From: Variovorax sp. Root411
GTDB taxonomy: Bacteria; Pseudomonadota; Gammaproteobacteria; Burkholderiales; Burkholderiaceae_C
Direction of reading: 5' to 3'
DNA length: 42,094 bases
Assembly (NCBI RefSeq): GCF_001425205.1
Contig: NZ_LMDW01000012.1
Location: 640,360 to 682,453 of the forward strand
The notes beneath the pieces are model-generated. The model was not told the DNA's origin and did not search any database. It saw only the letters and a program-made list of their open reading frames with translations. A program made the position numbers and the translations under genes. Shown here in pieces: positions 30,001 to 36,734 of this stretch; the stretch's first letter is position 1, and every line of letters starts with the position of its first letter.

Positions 30001-30180
30001 GACGATTCGATGGCCGGCCTGCCGATCATCATGATCACTTCGCGCATCGCCGAGAAGCACCGCGAGTACGCGCGCACGCTGGGCGTGAACCACTACCTCG
30101 GCAAGCCGTACTCGGAAGAGGAACTGCTGCGCCTGGTGCGTGCGTACACGAGCGAGCCCGCCGCATTGGCGGCGGCCTGA
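24067..30180 (+). CDS. chpA: Hybrid sensor kinase ChpA/PilL of the Pil-Chp system
   Basis: The 2037-residue CheA-type kinase has a long N-terminal region (1-600). Two classical Hpt sites follow: His706 in HTLKGSSRMVG and His1280 in HTLKGSARLAG. An Hpt-like site at His1116 (AHSLAGSSATVGF) lacks the usual lysine. An Ala/Pro/Glu-rich linker (~820-1060) joins them. The ATPase has an N box at ~1599 (FEHLLRNCVAHGIES), DDGAGLDNKR and GRGIGMDVVRAQI. A CheW-like domain and a C-terminal receiver with phosphoacceptor Asp1961 (LSDIEMPRMDGFD) end the protein. It should phosphorylate PilG and PilH to control type IV pilus twitching. The GTG start is 32 nt after pilJ. Confidence 0.95.
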   Translation: MSIQTPATAPLAGNMPATEDLGPLAWVLGEIQKSLDGVGKSLRRFVRDVDAAAAEPESGPLQMARQQLHQAVGALQMVGHASPALVLGAIEFAVQGFIAEPQRCTDAAVLKIERAGFAVVDFLNALLAGKPVSSVGLFPQYRDVLELVGNERVHPADLWSTAWRWVEIKPALTQAAVAYDPAVRSRLDREVLQLVKTGDVHAARRLHALCLGLGRGALLPRVASFWTLAAGFFEALATGLVAPDAYVKRAASRVLLQYATLARGDSLVSDRLGQDLLFFCAQAVPAGSDDAATLRTVRSAWGIASEPRVDYTVEQFGRFDPLVLQQARKRIETAKEMWSALSGGDITRTRQVADTFAQLGESLQKLHPPSLPMVQALTHAVEASVRTGQAPGTELAMEVATSVLYLEAALEDLDPSDPQLTARTLQLAGRIERVRAGGHSEPLEPWMEDLYRRVSDRQTMGTVVDELRSHLSELEKSLDQYFRRPAEKGLLRTVPTQLLQMRGVFSVLGLDQAALTVQRMRDDVEAMLVSTSPAEEMAGFDALGNNLGALGFLIDMLGYQPALAKRLFVFDAEAGELKPLMGRQATDSTADAAAPSQAPAAEAVLSIEEVDAQIASKLAALATPNRKAKVSPIEEFSNKADSWTNKITGPSALPDTEVTELEEDDLQNIFLDEAREVVENGLAAIAELAGYPDDTEELTILRRAFHTLKGSSRMVGLTDFGDAAWSLEQVLNTWLADQRPATPELLSGTERTLKEFGQWVEAIASGSAHGWQSTQFSRVANALLAGEPVPPPVRMADAEALAVAARHIAAEEPVTAPAPLLEVPAPVAAELPPLQLPDLPDLSLAPEVPAPAPAAAPEAPLETVAWQEPAAPAAPETDDDFASTDFIDFESKQTTEPAALTALPSGEEFDFLSPAKTPVAAEPKLAEAEPVIEVVEAIEATVPTTVGLPDLDWEPAPLPVQQAAAEPEVIEAAALPPLEEEPAAEPELQSVAEPEPEPELPAPAVAEVIAPIFEAPVAPAEAQILVADEAPEPVAAAATLVVSAEPQEEAAEDVAAAAASAEDQVKVIGPLRIGIQLYNVYLNEADEWSRQLATDVGEWALESHERLPDSTVALAHSLAGSSATVGFHSLSGMARLLEAALQHLQMLGSGTREQGMVLVAAADELRRLLHQFAVGFLRDPAEGTLQALRDIANSPMPTELAMRAEARPLHQVVVADPVADVALDDSEDAIDLADAVDVDLFPIFEEEAAELLPQLGEALRQWAHHPDDGAPRASVLRTLHTLKGSARLAGAMRLGERAHRMESEIEILGSQGAVRADIEKLLARLDTLQATFDALRAADDATQVELAQIVAAATATAPAAQPLQVATEVGVPANDEIAAPVASLEDQPGVPATLQPRPAPALLTPLRAATGQAVRIRTQLLDRLVAQTGEVIITRSRLEAELGQLRGSLSDLTGNLDRLRQQLRDIEVQAESQMQSRLAQAKDSQQSFDPLEFDRFTRVQELTRMMAESVNDVATVQRTLQKTVQATEDDLSVQARQTRELQRGLLRTRMVEFEGISDRLYRVVRQASKDTGKQVRLDIVGGSIEMDRGVLDRMTPAFEHLLRNCVAHGIESAAVREKAGKDASGLIVIDLHHEGNDVSVSFRDDGAGLDNKRIAERARALGLLDHDKELSAEEATELIFKPGFSTAGQVSELAGRGIGMDVVRAQIAALGGRIETHSNPGQGTTFKLVLPLTTAVTHVVMLRAGEVSIGVPSNLVELVQRVGGTDLEAAYLHNSHPFGSEQVPFYWAGALLQASTRSEHAAARNNTIVVVRSAAQRVALHVDEVLGNQEVVVKNLGPQLARLPGLAGISVLASGAVALIYNPVALASVHGEQARERQAAALAAPAHGAAAEHGAPQQPLPTLAPVAPQVPLVLVVDDSITVRRVTQRLLQREGYRVSLAADGLQALERLQQERPAVVLSDIEMPRMDGFDLARNIRADDSMAGLPIIMITSRIAEKHREYARTLGVNHYLGKPYSEEELLRLVRAYTSEPAALAAA

Positions 30181-30207
30181 GTCCGGCATCGGCCGGTCTT
30201 CCGAAGC

Positions 30208-31290
30208 CTAGGGCGCGAGCAGCGCCTTGCGCACCAGGTCGACCTGCCGCGTGCAGTCCATCTTCGCCATCAGCGAAGTGACCTGGCTGCGCACGGTGTG
30301 CACCGACACGCCCTGTGCGCCGGCATGCTGCTTGGGTGATTGGCCCGCCACGAGTGCGGCCAGCACGCGCGCCTCGGCGGGCGTGATGTCGAAGGTGCTG
30401 CAGAGACTGTTCATCGAGGGTGCTTCCTGCGAACGGCCGAAGCGGATGCGCGCCAGCACCAGCACCTCTTCGCCCAGGCTCAGCTGCGGCGCGGCGCGTG
30501 CCAACTGCAGGTGTTCCCGGCCGGCCGGTCCGCCGGGAATGGAGAGGCAGATCAACTGGCGCGATTGCGCGGCCTGCGCAAGGCCGGCTGCCAGCGCCCG
30601 CCCTGCCTGTGCGGACGGATGCCAAAGCCGCTGGCCGCGCAGACGCAGCGAGCGGTTCGTGCCGAAGAACTCCTGCGCGCCGGCCGAAGCGCGCAGCACC
30701 GTGCCCGTGGGTGTCGCAAGAAAGATCGCTTCGCCGAAGGCCGCGAATGCAGATTCGGCGTCGCCGAGCCACTGCCGGGCCCTTTCGTCGCGCCGCACCA
30801 GACCTTGCCAAAGCGCGTGGGTGACGCGTCGGATCCGCGTGCTGTCCAGCAGTTGGCGCGCGGGGGCGGCCGTGTTTCGTTGCACCGTCAGGCCGCCGCG
30901 GCGCTGGGGGCCCTGGTCGACGATGCAGGCCAGCATCTGGCGCGCGTCGTGGCGGCACATGAAGTCGGCGTAGTAGGCATTCCTCGAGAGAAAAGTCGAC
31001 GAAAACAGCTCGTGCGTGTCGAACCAGCTTCCCGGAGGTGCGCCGAGGGTCGGAGGAATCAGGATGTCGTGTGCGCAGAAATGCTGCGCATAGTCGCGCT
31101 GGGCGGCGGCCGAGACGTTGACCTGCTGAAAGCTCAGCAGTTCGTTGCCGTTTTCCAGCAGGATGAAGGTGGCGCTGTCGCCGCCAACCACCTGCTGCAC
31201 GCCTTGCAGCAGATCGGTCCATGGCGGATGAGGATCGTCCAGGTGCGCGATTGCATCGAGCGTGCGCTGCAGTGCGAGATTCCGATTCAT
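30208..31290 (-). CDS. LuxR-type helix-turn-helix transcriptional regulator
   Basis: The 360-residue protein has a C-terminal LuxR/GerE DNA-binding domain (FDITPAEARVLAALVAGQSP, then GVSVHTVRSQVTSLMAKM). A ~290-residue N-terminal region includes a possible PAS-like part (AIFLATPTGTVLRASAGAQE). The recognition helix region reads KQHAGAQGVSVHTVRS, with HAGAQ where KEIA is usual, so DNA contacts may be atypical. The start at 31290 is chosen because GGGGGGA precedes it; an ATG 42 nt upstream has no such site. It is divergent from the lipoprotein gene, with a palindrome between them. Its signal is unknown. Confidence 0.85.
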   Translation of the reverse strand: MNRNLALQRTLDAIAHLDDPHPPWTDLLQGVQQVVGGDSATFILLENGNELLSFQQVNVSAAAQRDYAQHFCAHDILIPPTLGAPPGSWFDTHELFSSTFLSRNAYYADFMCRHDARQMLACIVDQGPQRRGGLTVQRNTAAPARQLLDSTRIRRVTHALWQGLVRRDERARQWLGDAESAFAAFGEAIFLATPTGTVLRASAGAQEFFGTNRSLRLRGQRLWHPSAQAGRALAAGLAQAAQSRQLICLSIPGGPAGREHLQLARAAPQLSLGEEVLVLARIRFGRSQEAPSMNSLCSTFDITPAEARVLAALVAGQSPKQHAGAQGVSVHTVRSQVTSLMAKMDCTRQVDLVRKALLAP

Positions 31291-31325
31291 GCGATCCCCC
31301 CGGCGGAAACGAGCGTTATCTTTTG

Positions 31326-31422
31326 TTTGCATGATGCGCGCCCCCGCCGCCGGGTGTCAACGCGCAAGGGGTACCTCCGTAGGGCTTCGCCGGTTGCCGC
31401 GCATCGTGCATTTGCACGATGC
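31326..31422. promoter_or_regulatory. Palindrome plus matching half-site between regulator and lipoprotein genes
   Basis: Arms GCATCGTGCA and TGCACGATGC flank TT, a perfect 22-bp inverted repeat at 31401-31422. The sequence TTTGCACGATGCGC from its right side recurs as TTTGCATGATGCGC at 31326-31339, one mismatch in 14, close to the regulator's start. This spacing and symmetry fit a dimeric regulator binding between the two divergent genes. Confidence 0.55.
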
Positions 31423-31514
31423 GCCGTGCAGAACGTCCTCCCACACTGCAGAGAACAAAGGTTTGCTTTTTTCAGGCGGACCTTGGCAGTCGACACAACC
31501 TGGAGGAAAAAACC

Positions 31515-33149
31515 ATGACTATTCGTTGGACCGGAGCGGCCGTTCTGTCGGCCTGTGCGGGCTTTCTGTTGGCGCTGTCCGCCTGCGGCGGGGGCGGCGG
31601 CGGAGGAGGGGGTGGCGGTCTTCCGCCGTTTGGCCTGGGTGGCGCCGCACCCGGTGCCAATCCGCCGTCGCCGGTCACCGTGTCCGGCAAGGTGATGGTG
31701 CAGGGCCCGGTCAGCGGGGCGCTGGTCTGCGTGGACCGCAACCGCAGCGGAACCTGCGACGACGGCGAGCCCGCGGCCGCCAAGACCGGCGACGACGGCG
31801 CCTACAGCATCGGCTACACGCCGGCCGACGAGGCCGCAGCCGCCGAACTCGCCGCCGCGCCGCTGCTGGCGCAGGTGGACGGCAGCAATCCCTCGCTGCC
31901 GGCCTTCTCCAAGGCCTTCACCATGAGCGCGCCCGCCGGACACCGCGCGCAGGTCAATCCGCTGACCTCGCTGCTGCAGGCGGGCGTGGCGGCCGGCCTG
32001 GCGCCCGAGCGGGCCGAGGCGCTGGTGCTGCAGCAACTGAGGCTGCCGGAAGCCGCCCAGCTGTACGACTACCAGGGCGTGGCCGTGACCGACCCGGCCC
32101 GCTTTGAAGACAACGCCTTCACCGCCGCGCTGATCACCGCCGATGCGCTGCACAGCGGGGTGGCATTGCGCGTGGTCGATACGGCCACCGTCACGCCGGT
32201 GGCCTCGGACCAGCTGGCTCGGCTGGATTTCACGAGTGCCGATGCGTACACCGCCCGGACCTATCCGACCGACGGCGTGCCCGACGCCACCGGCAAGCTC
32301 AAGCTCACCGACCGGCGCGAAGGCAAGACCGCCGGCGCACCGACCGCGCACGACACGCTCTACGGCGTCTACCTGCAGCTGGGGCCCAACGGCTGGGTGC
32401 GCTGCGACGAGAACGCGGCCTTCACCAGCACGCTGGGCACGCCGAGCCGCAGCGACTATTGCGGCGGCACCACGCGCAGCCTCGGCCACACCGCAGTCAC
32501 CGACATCTCCGGCCGCAAGATGGCCGAGGTGGTGGCCGAGATTCAGGCGGCCGATGGCAACAGCATCTTCGGCGTCGTGCCGTCGGCGGCTTTCGCCAAC
32601 CCTGACGCCACTTTCCCGGCCGGATCGCAGCTGCGTTACCGCCGCGGAGTGGACTTGGCGCAGCCCTATTCGATCAATCTCGCCATTCCCGCGGAAAAGA
32701 CCGGCTTCGCCACGCTGGAGGCGTTGATGACGGCCTTCCCGACCTCGGGCGCGAGCCTGCCCGCCGGCACGGGCACCACCAGCCTGGGGGTGCTGGACGA
32801 ACAGCAGACGCGCATCTTGCGCGTGGCGTTCACCGGTGCGGGCGCGGTGCAGTACTACGCCTGCAACTTCTATCTCGCCACCAGCACTTACGACACCTGC
32901 GCGGCCACCGAGGCCGGCACGGTGGAGATTCGCACCGAGGGCGGCGCGCGTGTGCTGGTCTTCAACGGCGGCCATCCGCCGACAGGCGTGTGGCCGCTGC
33001 TGCGCACATACGGCGAGTACGGGGGCGCGGTCTACGTGGTGCGCGGAACCAAGTCCGATGCCCGATACAACGTCAACACCGCCCGCCGCCTCAATGGCGT
33101 GGCGTGGGAGGCGATGAAGCCCCAGCTGGGCATCGGGAGCGCCGTATGA
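31515..33149 (+). CDS. Predicted lipoprotein of unknown function with glycine run
   Basis: The 544-residue protein has a type II signal peptide ending in the lipobox LSAC, followed at once by a run of eleven glycines. A small beta-sandwich-like segment follows (VTVSGKVMVQGPVSGALVCV and DRNRSGTCDDGEPAAAKTGD), similar in style to carboxypeptidase-regulatory or SdrD-type modules, and then a long region I do not recognise. Two cysteine-containing segments (WVRCDENAAF, YYACNFYLATSTYDTC) suggest disulfides in the periplasm. GGAGG precedes the ATG. The stop overlaps the next gene (ATGA), so the two are coupled. Confidence 0.85.
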   Translation: MTIRWTGAAVLSACAGFLLALSACGGGGGGGGGGGLPPFGLGGAAPGANPPSPVTVSGKVMVQGPVSGALVCVDRNRSGTCDDGEPAAAKTGDDGAYSIGYTPADEAAAAELAAAPLLAQVDGSNPSLPAFSKAFTMSAPAGHRAQVNPLTSLLQAGVAAGLAPERAEALVLQQLRLPEAAQLYDYQGVAVTDPARFEDNAFTAALITADALHSGVALRVVDTATVTPVASDQLARLDFTSADAYTARTYPTDGVPDATGKLKLTDRREGKTAGAPTAHDTLYGVYLQLGPNGWVRCDENAAFTSTLGTPSRSDYCGGTTRSLGHTAVTDISGRKMAEVVAEIQAADGNSIFGVVPSAAFANPDATFPAGSQLRYRRGVDLAQPYSINLAIPAEKTGFATLEALMTAFPTSGASLPAGTGTTSLGVLDEQQTRILRVAFTGAGAVQYYACNFYLATSTYDTCAATEAGTVEIRTEGGARVLVFNGGHPPTGVWPLLRTYGEYGGAVYVVRGTKSDARYNVNTARRLNGVAWEAMKPQLGIGSAV

Positions 33150-33544
33150 CGCGCAGCTTGTGGCGTGCCGCAGCCTGCGCCGGCGCACTGGCGACCGCAA
33201 TGGCCACCGGGCCGGCCGCCGCGCAGGCGGGCGAGGGCCTGGAGGGCGAATGGAAGGCGCGCCTCACGGTCAAGAGCGGCAGGCAGTTCGACGGGCAGCT
33301 GCAGCTCCAGGCCACCGGCGGGACCTGGCGGGTGCAGCTGCAGAACCCTGGCGACCCCTGCATCGGCATTCCGACGCCGGTGCAATGGCAGCGCCTCGAC
33401 AGCGGTGCCTACGAGCTGCACTTCCAGGGCAGCAAGGCGCTCACCGGGTGCCGCGACAACATCATCACCTTCCAGCAGCTCGAAGCCGGCACGCTCAGGG
33501 GGCGCTCCGACGCCGGCGTGGAGATCGTGCTGACGCGCCGCTGA
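33146..33544 (+). CDS. Small exported protein of unknown function
   Basis: The 132-residue product has a signal peptide (cleavage near AAAQAGEG). The mature part of ~105 residues looks all-beta (LEGEWKARLTVKSGRQFDGQ, YELHFQGSKALTGCRDNI, TLRGRSDAGVEIVLTRR), with two cysteines that may pair. The start overlaps the lipoprotein stop by four bases, so the pair is probably made together. Its last 50 bp overlap the 3' end of the convergent photolyase gene. Confidence 0.8.
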   Translation: MTRSLWRAAACAGALATAMATGPAAAQAGEGLEGEWKARLTVKSGRQFDGQLQLQATGGTWRVQLQNPGDPCIGIPTPVQWQRLDSGAYELHFQGSKALTGCRDNIITFQQLEAGTLRGRSDAGVEIVLTRR

Positions 33545-35042
33545 GCGGCGGCTGGTCCGTGCCGCGCGCCGCCGCGTAGCGCTGCAGCGTCTTCTCGCGC
33601 GCCTCGGCGTGATCCACCACCGGCTTGGGATAGGTCTCGCCGAGCGTGATGCCCGCCGCCTCCAGCTCCACCGGCGATGCCAACCACGGCGCATGGATCG
33701 CCGCGTTCGACAGCCCCGCGAGTTGCGGCAGGTAGCGGCGGATGAACTTGCCTTCGGGGTCGAAGCGCTCGCTCTGCGTCACCGGATTGAAGATGCGAAA
33801 GTAGGGTTGCGCATCGCACCCGCTCGAACTGGCCCACTGCCAGCCCCCGTTGTTCGAGGCCAGCTCGAAGTCGTTCAGGTGCAGCGCGAAGTAGGCTTCG
33901 CCGCGCCGCCAGTCCAGCCCCAGGTCCTTGCACAGGAAGCTTGCCACCACCATGCGCAGGCGGTTGTGCATGTAGCCGCTCTGGTTGATCTGCAGCATGG
34001 CCGCGTCCACCAGCGGATAGCCGGTGCGGCCTTCGCACCAGGCGTCGAACAGCTGGTCGGCGTGCTTGCCGTGGTGCCACTGGATCCTGTTGTACTCGGG
34101 CCGGAAGCTCTTCGACTCGCCGCCTTTGTGCACATGCGGAAAGTGCGCGAGCACCTGAAAGTAGAACTCGCGCCAGATCAGCTCGCTCAGCCAGGTCGCC
34201 GCCCCTGCATTGCCCTGCAGCGAAAGCTGGTGCGCCAGGCTCGCCATTTGCCGGATCGACACCGTGCCGAAGCGCAGGTGCACGCCCATGTAGCTGGGCC
34301 CCCGCACGGCCGGGAAGTTGCGCGCCTCGCCGTAGCGGTCGATGCGCTCGAAGAAGTCCTCGAACAGCAGGCCCGCGCCGCGCGTGCCGGTGGGAATCTC
34401 CAGCGCCGAGAGGTTGCTCTTCTCGAAGCCGATCTCCCGCAGCGCGGGCACCGGCTCTCCATAGGCCTGGGGCGAGGGCGCCAGCGCGTCGGCGTGGCTG
34501 CGCACCGGATACGACTTCAGGAAGAACGAATCGACCTTCGCCAGCCAGGCCCGCTTGTAGGGCGTGAACACCGTGTAGGGCTGGCCGGTCTTGGTCATGA
34601 CCTCGTCGCGGTCGAAGACGGTCGAGTCTTTGTAGGTGTGGAAGGCCACGCCCGCGTTGGCCAGCGCGCCGAACACCCTGGCGTCGCGCTCCAGCGCGTC
34701 GGGCTCGTCGTCGCGGTTGGCGAACACCGCCTGCACACCGAGTTCGCGGGCCAGCGCCGGAATCTCCTGCACCGCCGCCGCATGCCGCACGACCAGCCCG
34801 CCGCCCAGTGCGCGCAGCTCGGCTTCGAGCTCCACCAGCGATTCCCGGATGAATTCCACCCGGCGGTCGACCGCGGGCAGGGCGTCCAGGATGGCCTTGT
34901 CGAACACAAAAGCGCAGACCACCTGGCGGCAGGCCCGCAGCGCCCGATACAGGGCCGCGTTGTCGTCCACCCGGAGGTCGCGGCGGAACCACATGAGCCC
35001 TTTGGGATAGGTCTTGTCGACGGCCAGTAAAATCGGGGGCAT
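33495..35042 (-). CDS. phrB: Deoxyribodipyrimidine photolyase (CPD class I type)
   Basis: The 515-residue protein has the N-terminal antenna domain (GLMWFRRDLRVDDNAALYRA) and the FAD-binding helical domain (LSELIWREFYFQVLAHFPHV, TGYPLVDAAMLQINQSGYMH, RMVVASFLCKDLGLDWRRGE, DFELASNNGGWQWASSSGCD). These are the flavin and DNA contacts of photolyases that repair cyclobutane dimers with light. The ATG at 35042 abuts the yqgE ATG back to back; an ATG at 34994 (MWFRRDLR) is a possible alternative. The last ~17 residues are encoded opposite the convergent gene and look non-conserved. Confidence 0.92.
   Translation of the reverse strand: MPPILLAVDKTYPKGLMWFRRDLRVDDNAALYRALRACRQVVCAFVFDKAILDALPAVDRRVEFIRESLVELEAELRALGGGLVVRHAAAVQEIPALARELGVQAVFANRDDEPDALERDARVFGALANAGVAFHTYKDSTVFDRDEVMTKTGQPYTVFTPYKRAWLAKVDSFFLKSYPVRSHADALAPSPQAYGEPVPALREIGFEKSNLSALEIPTGTRGAGLLFEDFFERIDRYGEARNFPAVRGPSYMGVHLRFGTVSIRQMASLAHQLSLQGNAGAATWLSELIWREFYFQVLAHFPHVHKGGESKSFRPEYNRIQWHHGKHADQLFDAWCEGRTGYPLVDAAMLQINQSGYMHNRLRMVVASFLCKDLGLDWRRGEAYFALHLNDFELASNNGGWQWASSSGCDAQPYFRIFNPVTQSERFDPEGKFIRRYLPQLAGLSNAAIHAPWLASPVELEAAGITLGETYPKPVVDHAEAREKTLQRYAAARGTDQPPLSGASARSPRRRRSAP
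35028..35033 (+). promoter_or_regulatory. Candidate -10 box (TAAAAT) for yqgE
   Basis: TAAAAT is followed by nine bases and then the first yqgE ATG (35043), so a transcript would have almost no leader if translation starts there, or ~22 nt if it starts at 35064. No strong -35 is seen. Confidence 0.35.
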
Positions 35043-35642
35043 ATGGCCGCCGATTCTGCCCCGATGAACCTCACGCATCACTTTCTGATAGCGATGCCCG
35101 GGATGGAAGACAAAACTTTCAACCGCAGCGTCGTGTACCTCTGCGAACACAGCGAGCGCGGTGCGCTCGGCCTCGTGATCAACAAACCCAGCGACATCAA
35201 CCTCAAGGTGCTGTTCGAGAAAATCGAACTCCACCTGACCCGCCCCGAACTGGGCGAGGCCCCCGTCTTCCAGGGCGGCCCGGTGCAGACCGAACGCGGC
35301 TTCGTGCTGCACGAGCCGGTCTTCACGCAGGCCGAGAAGCCCGAGGAATCGGTCTATGCCTCGACCATGACTATCCCGGGCGGGCTCGAAATGACCACCT
35401 CCAAGGACGTGCTCGAAGCCTTGGCCACCGGCGCGGGCCCGCGCAAGGTGCTGGTTTCGCTGGGCTATGCGGCCTGGGGCGAGGGCCAGCTTGAATCGGA
35501 ATTGGCCGAGAACAGTTGGCTCACCGTGGGCGCCGACCCGGCCGTGATCTTCGATACGCCAGTCGAGCAACGCTACGACAAGGCGCTGATGCTGCTGGGG
35601 CTCGAAGCGTGGAAGCTGTCCCCCGATGCCGGACACGCATGA
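35043..35642 (+). CDS. yqgE: YqgE/AlgH family protein
   Basis: The 199-residue protein shows the family pattern NLTHHFLIAMPGMEDKTFNR, VVYLCEHSERGALGLVINKP, VFQGGPVQTERGFVLHEP and LGYAAWGEGQLESELAENSW. Its biochemical role is unknown; in many proteobacteria it precedes ruvX. The ATG at 35064 (MNLTHHFLIAMPGM) matches the usual family start better than 35043, and neither has a clear ribosome site. The stop overlaps the ruvX start (ATGA). Confidence 0.92.
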   Translation: MAADSAPMNLTHHFLIAMPGMEDKTFNRSVVYLCEHSERGALGLVINKPSDINLKVLFEKIELHLTRPELGEAPVFQGGPVQTERGFVLHEPVFTQAEKPEESVYASTMTIPGGLEMTTSKDVLEALATGAGPRKVLVSLGYAAWGEGQLESELAENSWLTVGADPAVIFDTPVEQRYDKALMLLGLEAWKLSPDAGHA

Positions 35643-36094
35643 ACGACGTCATGTCCGACGCGCCCGCATCCGTCCCCGTTTCCGTTCCTGCCCCTGTTCC
35701 CGCCCATTTTCAGAGCTTCCTGGCCTTCGACTACGGCACCAAGCGCACGGGTGTGGCCAGCGGCAACCGGCTGCTGAACACCGCCACCCCGCAGCCCACC
35801 ATCAAGGCCGAGGGCGCCGACGCCCGCTTCGCGCAGGTCGAGGCGCGCATCAAGGAATGGCAGCCCGACGCGCTGGTAGTAGGCGTGCCCTACCACCCCG
35901 ACGGCGCGCCGCACGAGAACACCCGCCGCGCGCAGAAGTTCGCGCGCCAGCTGCGCGGCCGTTTCAATCTCCAGGTGTTCGAGGTCGACGAGCGCTACAG
36001 CACCACCGAGGCGCTGTCGTCGGGTGCGCGCGACGCCGATGCCGCTTCGGCCTGCATCATCCTGGAACAATTTTTGAGGAGTCTCCAGCAATGA
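35639..36094 (+). CDS. ruvX: Holliday junction resolvase-like RuvX/YqgF
   Basis: The 151-residue RNase H-fold protein has FLAFDYGTKRTGVASGN with the first catalytic Asp, then ALVVGVPYHPDGAPHENT, VFEVDERYSTTEAL and a C-terminal DADAASACIILEQFL with the last acidic residue. YqgF/RuvX acts in 16S rRNA 5'-end maturation in E. coli. The first ~25 residues are a Pro/Val/Ala-rich extension not seen in shorter homologues. The start overlaps yqgE. The stop overlaps the ATG of the repeat-borne ORF (ATGA). Confidence 0.92.
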   Translation: MNDVMSDAPASVPVSVPAPVPAHFQSFLAFDYGTKRTGVASGNRLLNTATPQPTIKAEGADARFAQVEARIKEWQPDALVVGVPYHPDGAPHENTRRAQKFARQLRGRFNLQVFEVDERYSTTEALSSGARDADAASACIILEQFLRSLQQ

Positions 36095-36237
36095 AGCTCT
36101 CCCCCAGGCTTCGCGCACTTCGTGTCGCTTCTCCTTCCCCCTCACCGGGGGCAACACCAGTGGCCCGGCAAAGCCGGTTCCACGGTGTTCCCCGAGTTTT
36201 CCTTTCCCCCTGCCTTGTCCTGGAGCAATCATCGTGA
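36091..36237 (+). other. Repeat-borne short ORF (48 codons) joining ruvX to pyrR
   Basis: The ATG overlaps the ruvX stop (ATGA) and is preceded by GAGGAG at 36076-36081, a good ribosome site. The frame reads MKLSPRLRALRVASPSPSPG and ends LVLEQSS, with its TGA overlapping the pyrR GTG (GTGA). Thus both ends are arranged for translational coupling. The first half resembles the ORFs at 10298, 37699 and 39125. A peptide function is not implied. Confidence 0.45.
36097..36189 (+). repeat. Structured intergenic repeat, copy 4
   Basis: It begins CTCTCCCCCAGG two bases after the ruvX stop. The C5/G5 hairpin is followed by the large hairpin with outer arms AACACC/GGTGTT and inner arms GTGG/CCAC and CCGGC/GCCGG around AAA. 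It lies within ruvX-pyrR, in the direction of transcription. Confidence 0.92.
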
Positions 36238-36734
36238 GCCCTGTCGTGCCTGACGCGGAGTTGTTGTATCTCGATCTGCTCGCCGGCGTGAAGGCGCTGA
36301 TGCGCCCCGAAACCAAACTGGTGGGCATCACCTCCGGCGGCGCCTGGCTGGTCGAGCGGCTGCAGAAGGACCTGGGCCTGGGCGGCGCTCCCGGCATCAT
36401 CTCGTCGGCCATGCACCGCGACGACTTCGCGCGCCGCGGCCTCTCGGCCAGTGCGCAGACCGCGCTGCCCTTCGACGTGAACGGTGCCGACGTGCTGCTG
36501 CTCGACGACGTGCTCTACACCGGCCGCACCATCCGCGCCGTGCTCAACGAGCTGTTCGACTTCGGCCGGCCGGCCTGCGTGCGCCTCGCGGTGCTGGTGG
36601 ACCGTGGGGGCCGTGAACTGCCCGTGGCAGCCGACTTCGCCGCAACGACGCTCACCCTGCCGAACACGCAACTGCTCGCCCTCGCACGCGCCGAAGATGG
36701 CGCCTTCAGCCTCAAGGTGGAGGAAAACCGCTGA
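36234..36734 (+). CDS. pyrR: PyrR bifunctional regulator/uracil phosphoribosyltransferase
   Basis: The 166-residue phosphoribosyltransferase has the PRPP motif [20 protein letters not shown], preceded by [18 protein letters not shown], and the C-terminal [18 protein letters not shown]. PyrR converts uracil and PRPP to UMP and, in Gram-positives, binds pyr mRNA leaders; whether it regulates here is unknown. The GTG start at 36234 overlaps the stop of the repeat-borne ORF; TGGAG lies upstream. The stop shares a base with the pyrB ATG (TGATG). Confidence 0.9.
   Translation: MSPVVPDAELLYLDLLAGVKALMRPETKLVGITSGGAWLVERLQKDLGLGGAPGIISSAMHRDDFARRGLSASAQTALPFDVNGADVLLLDDVLYTGRTIRAVLNELFDFGRPACVRLAVLVDRGGRELPVAADFAATTLTLPNTQLLALARAEDGAFSLKVEENR

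Noticed and set aside
23707..30189. A 2160-codon open frame antisense to chpA
   Set aside because: It mirrors chpA codon positions in GC-rich DNA, shows no domain, and is rich in His/Arg/Gln/Gly as expected for a shadow frame.
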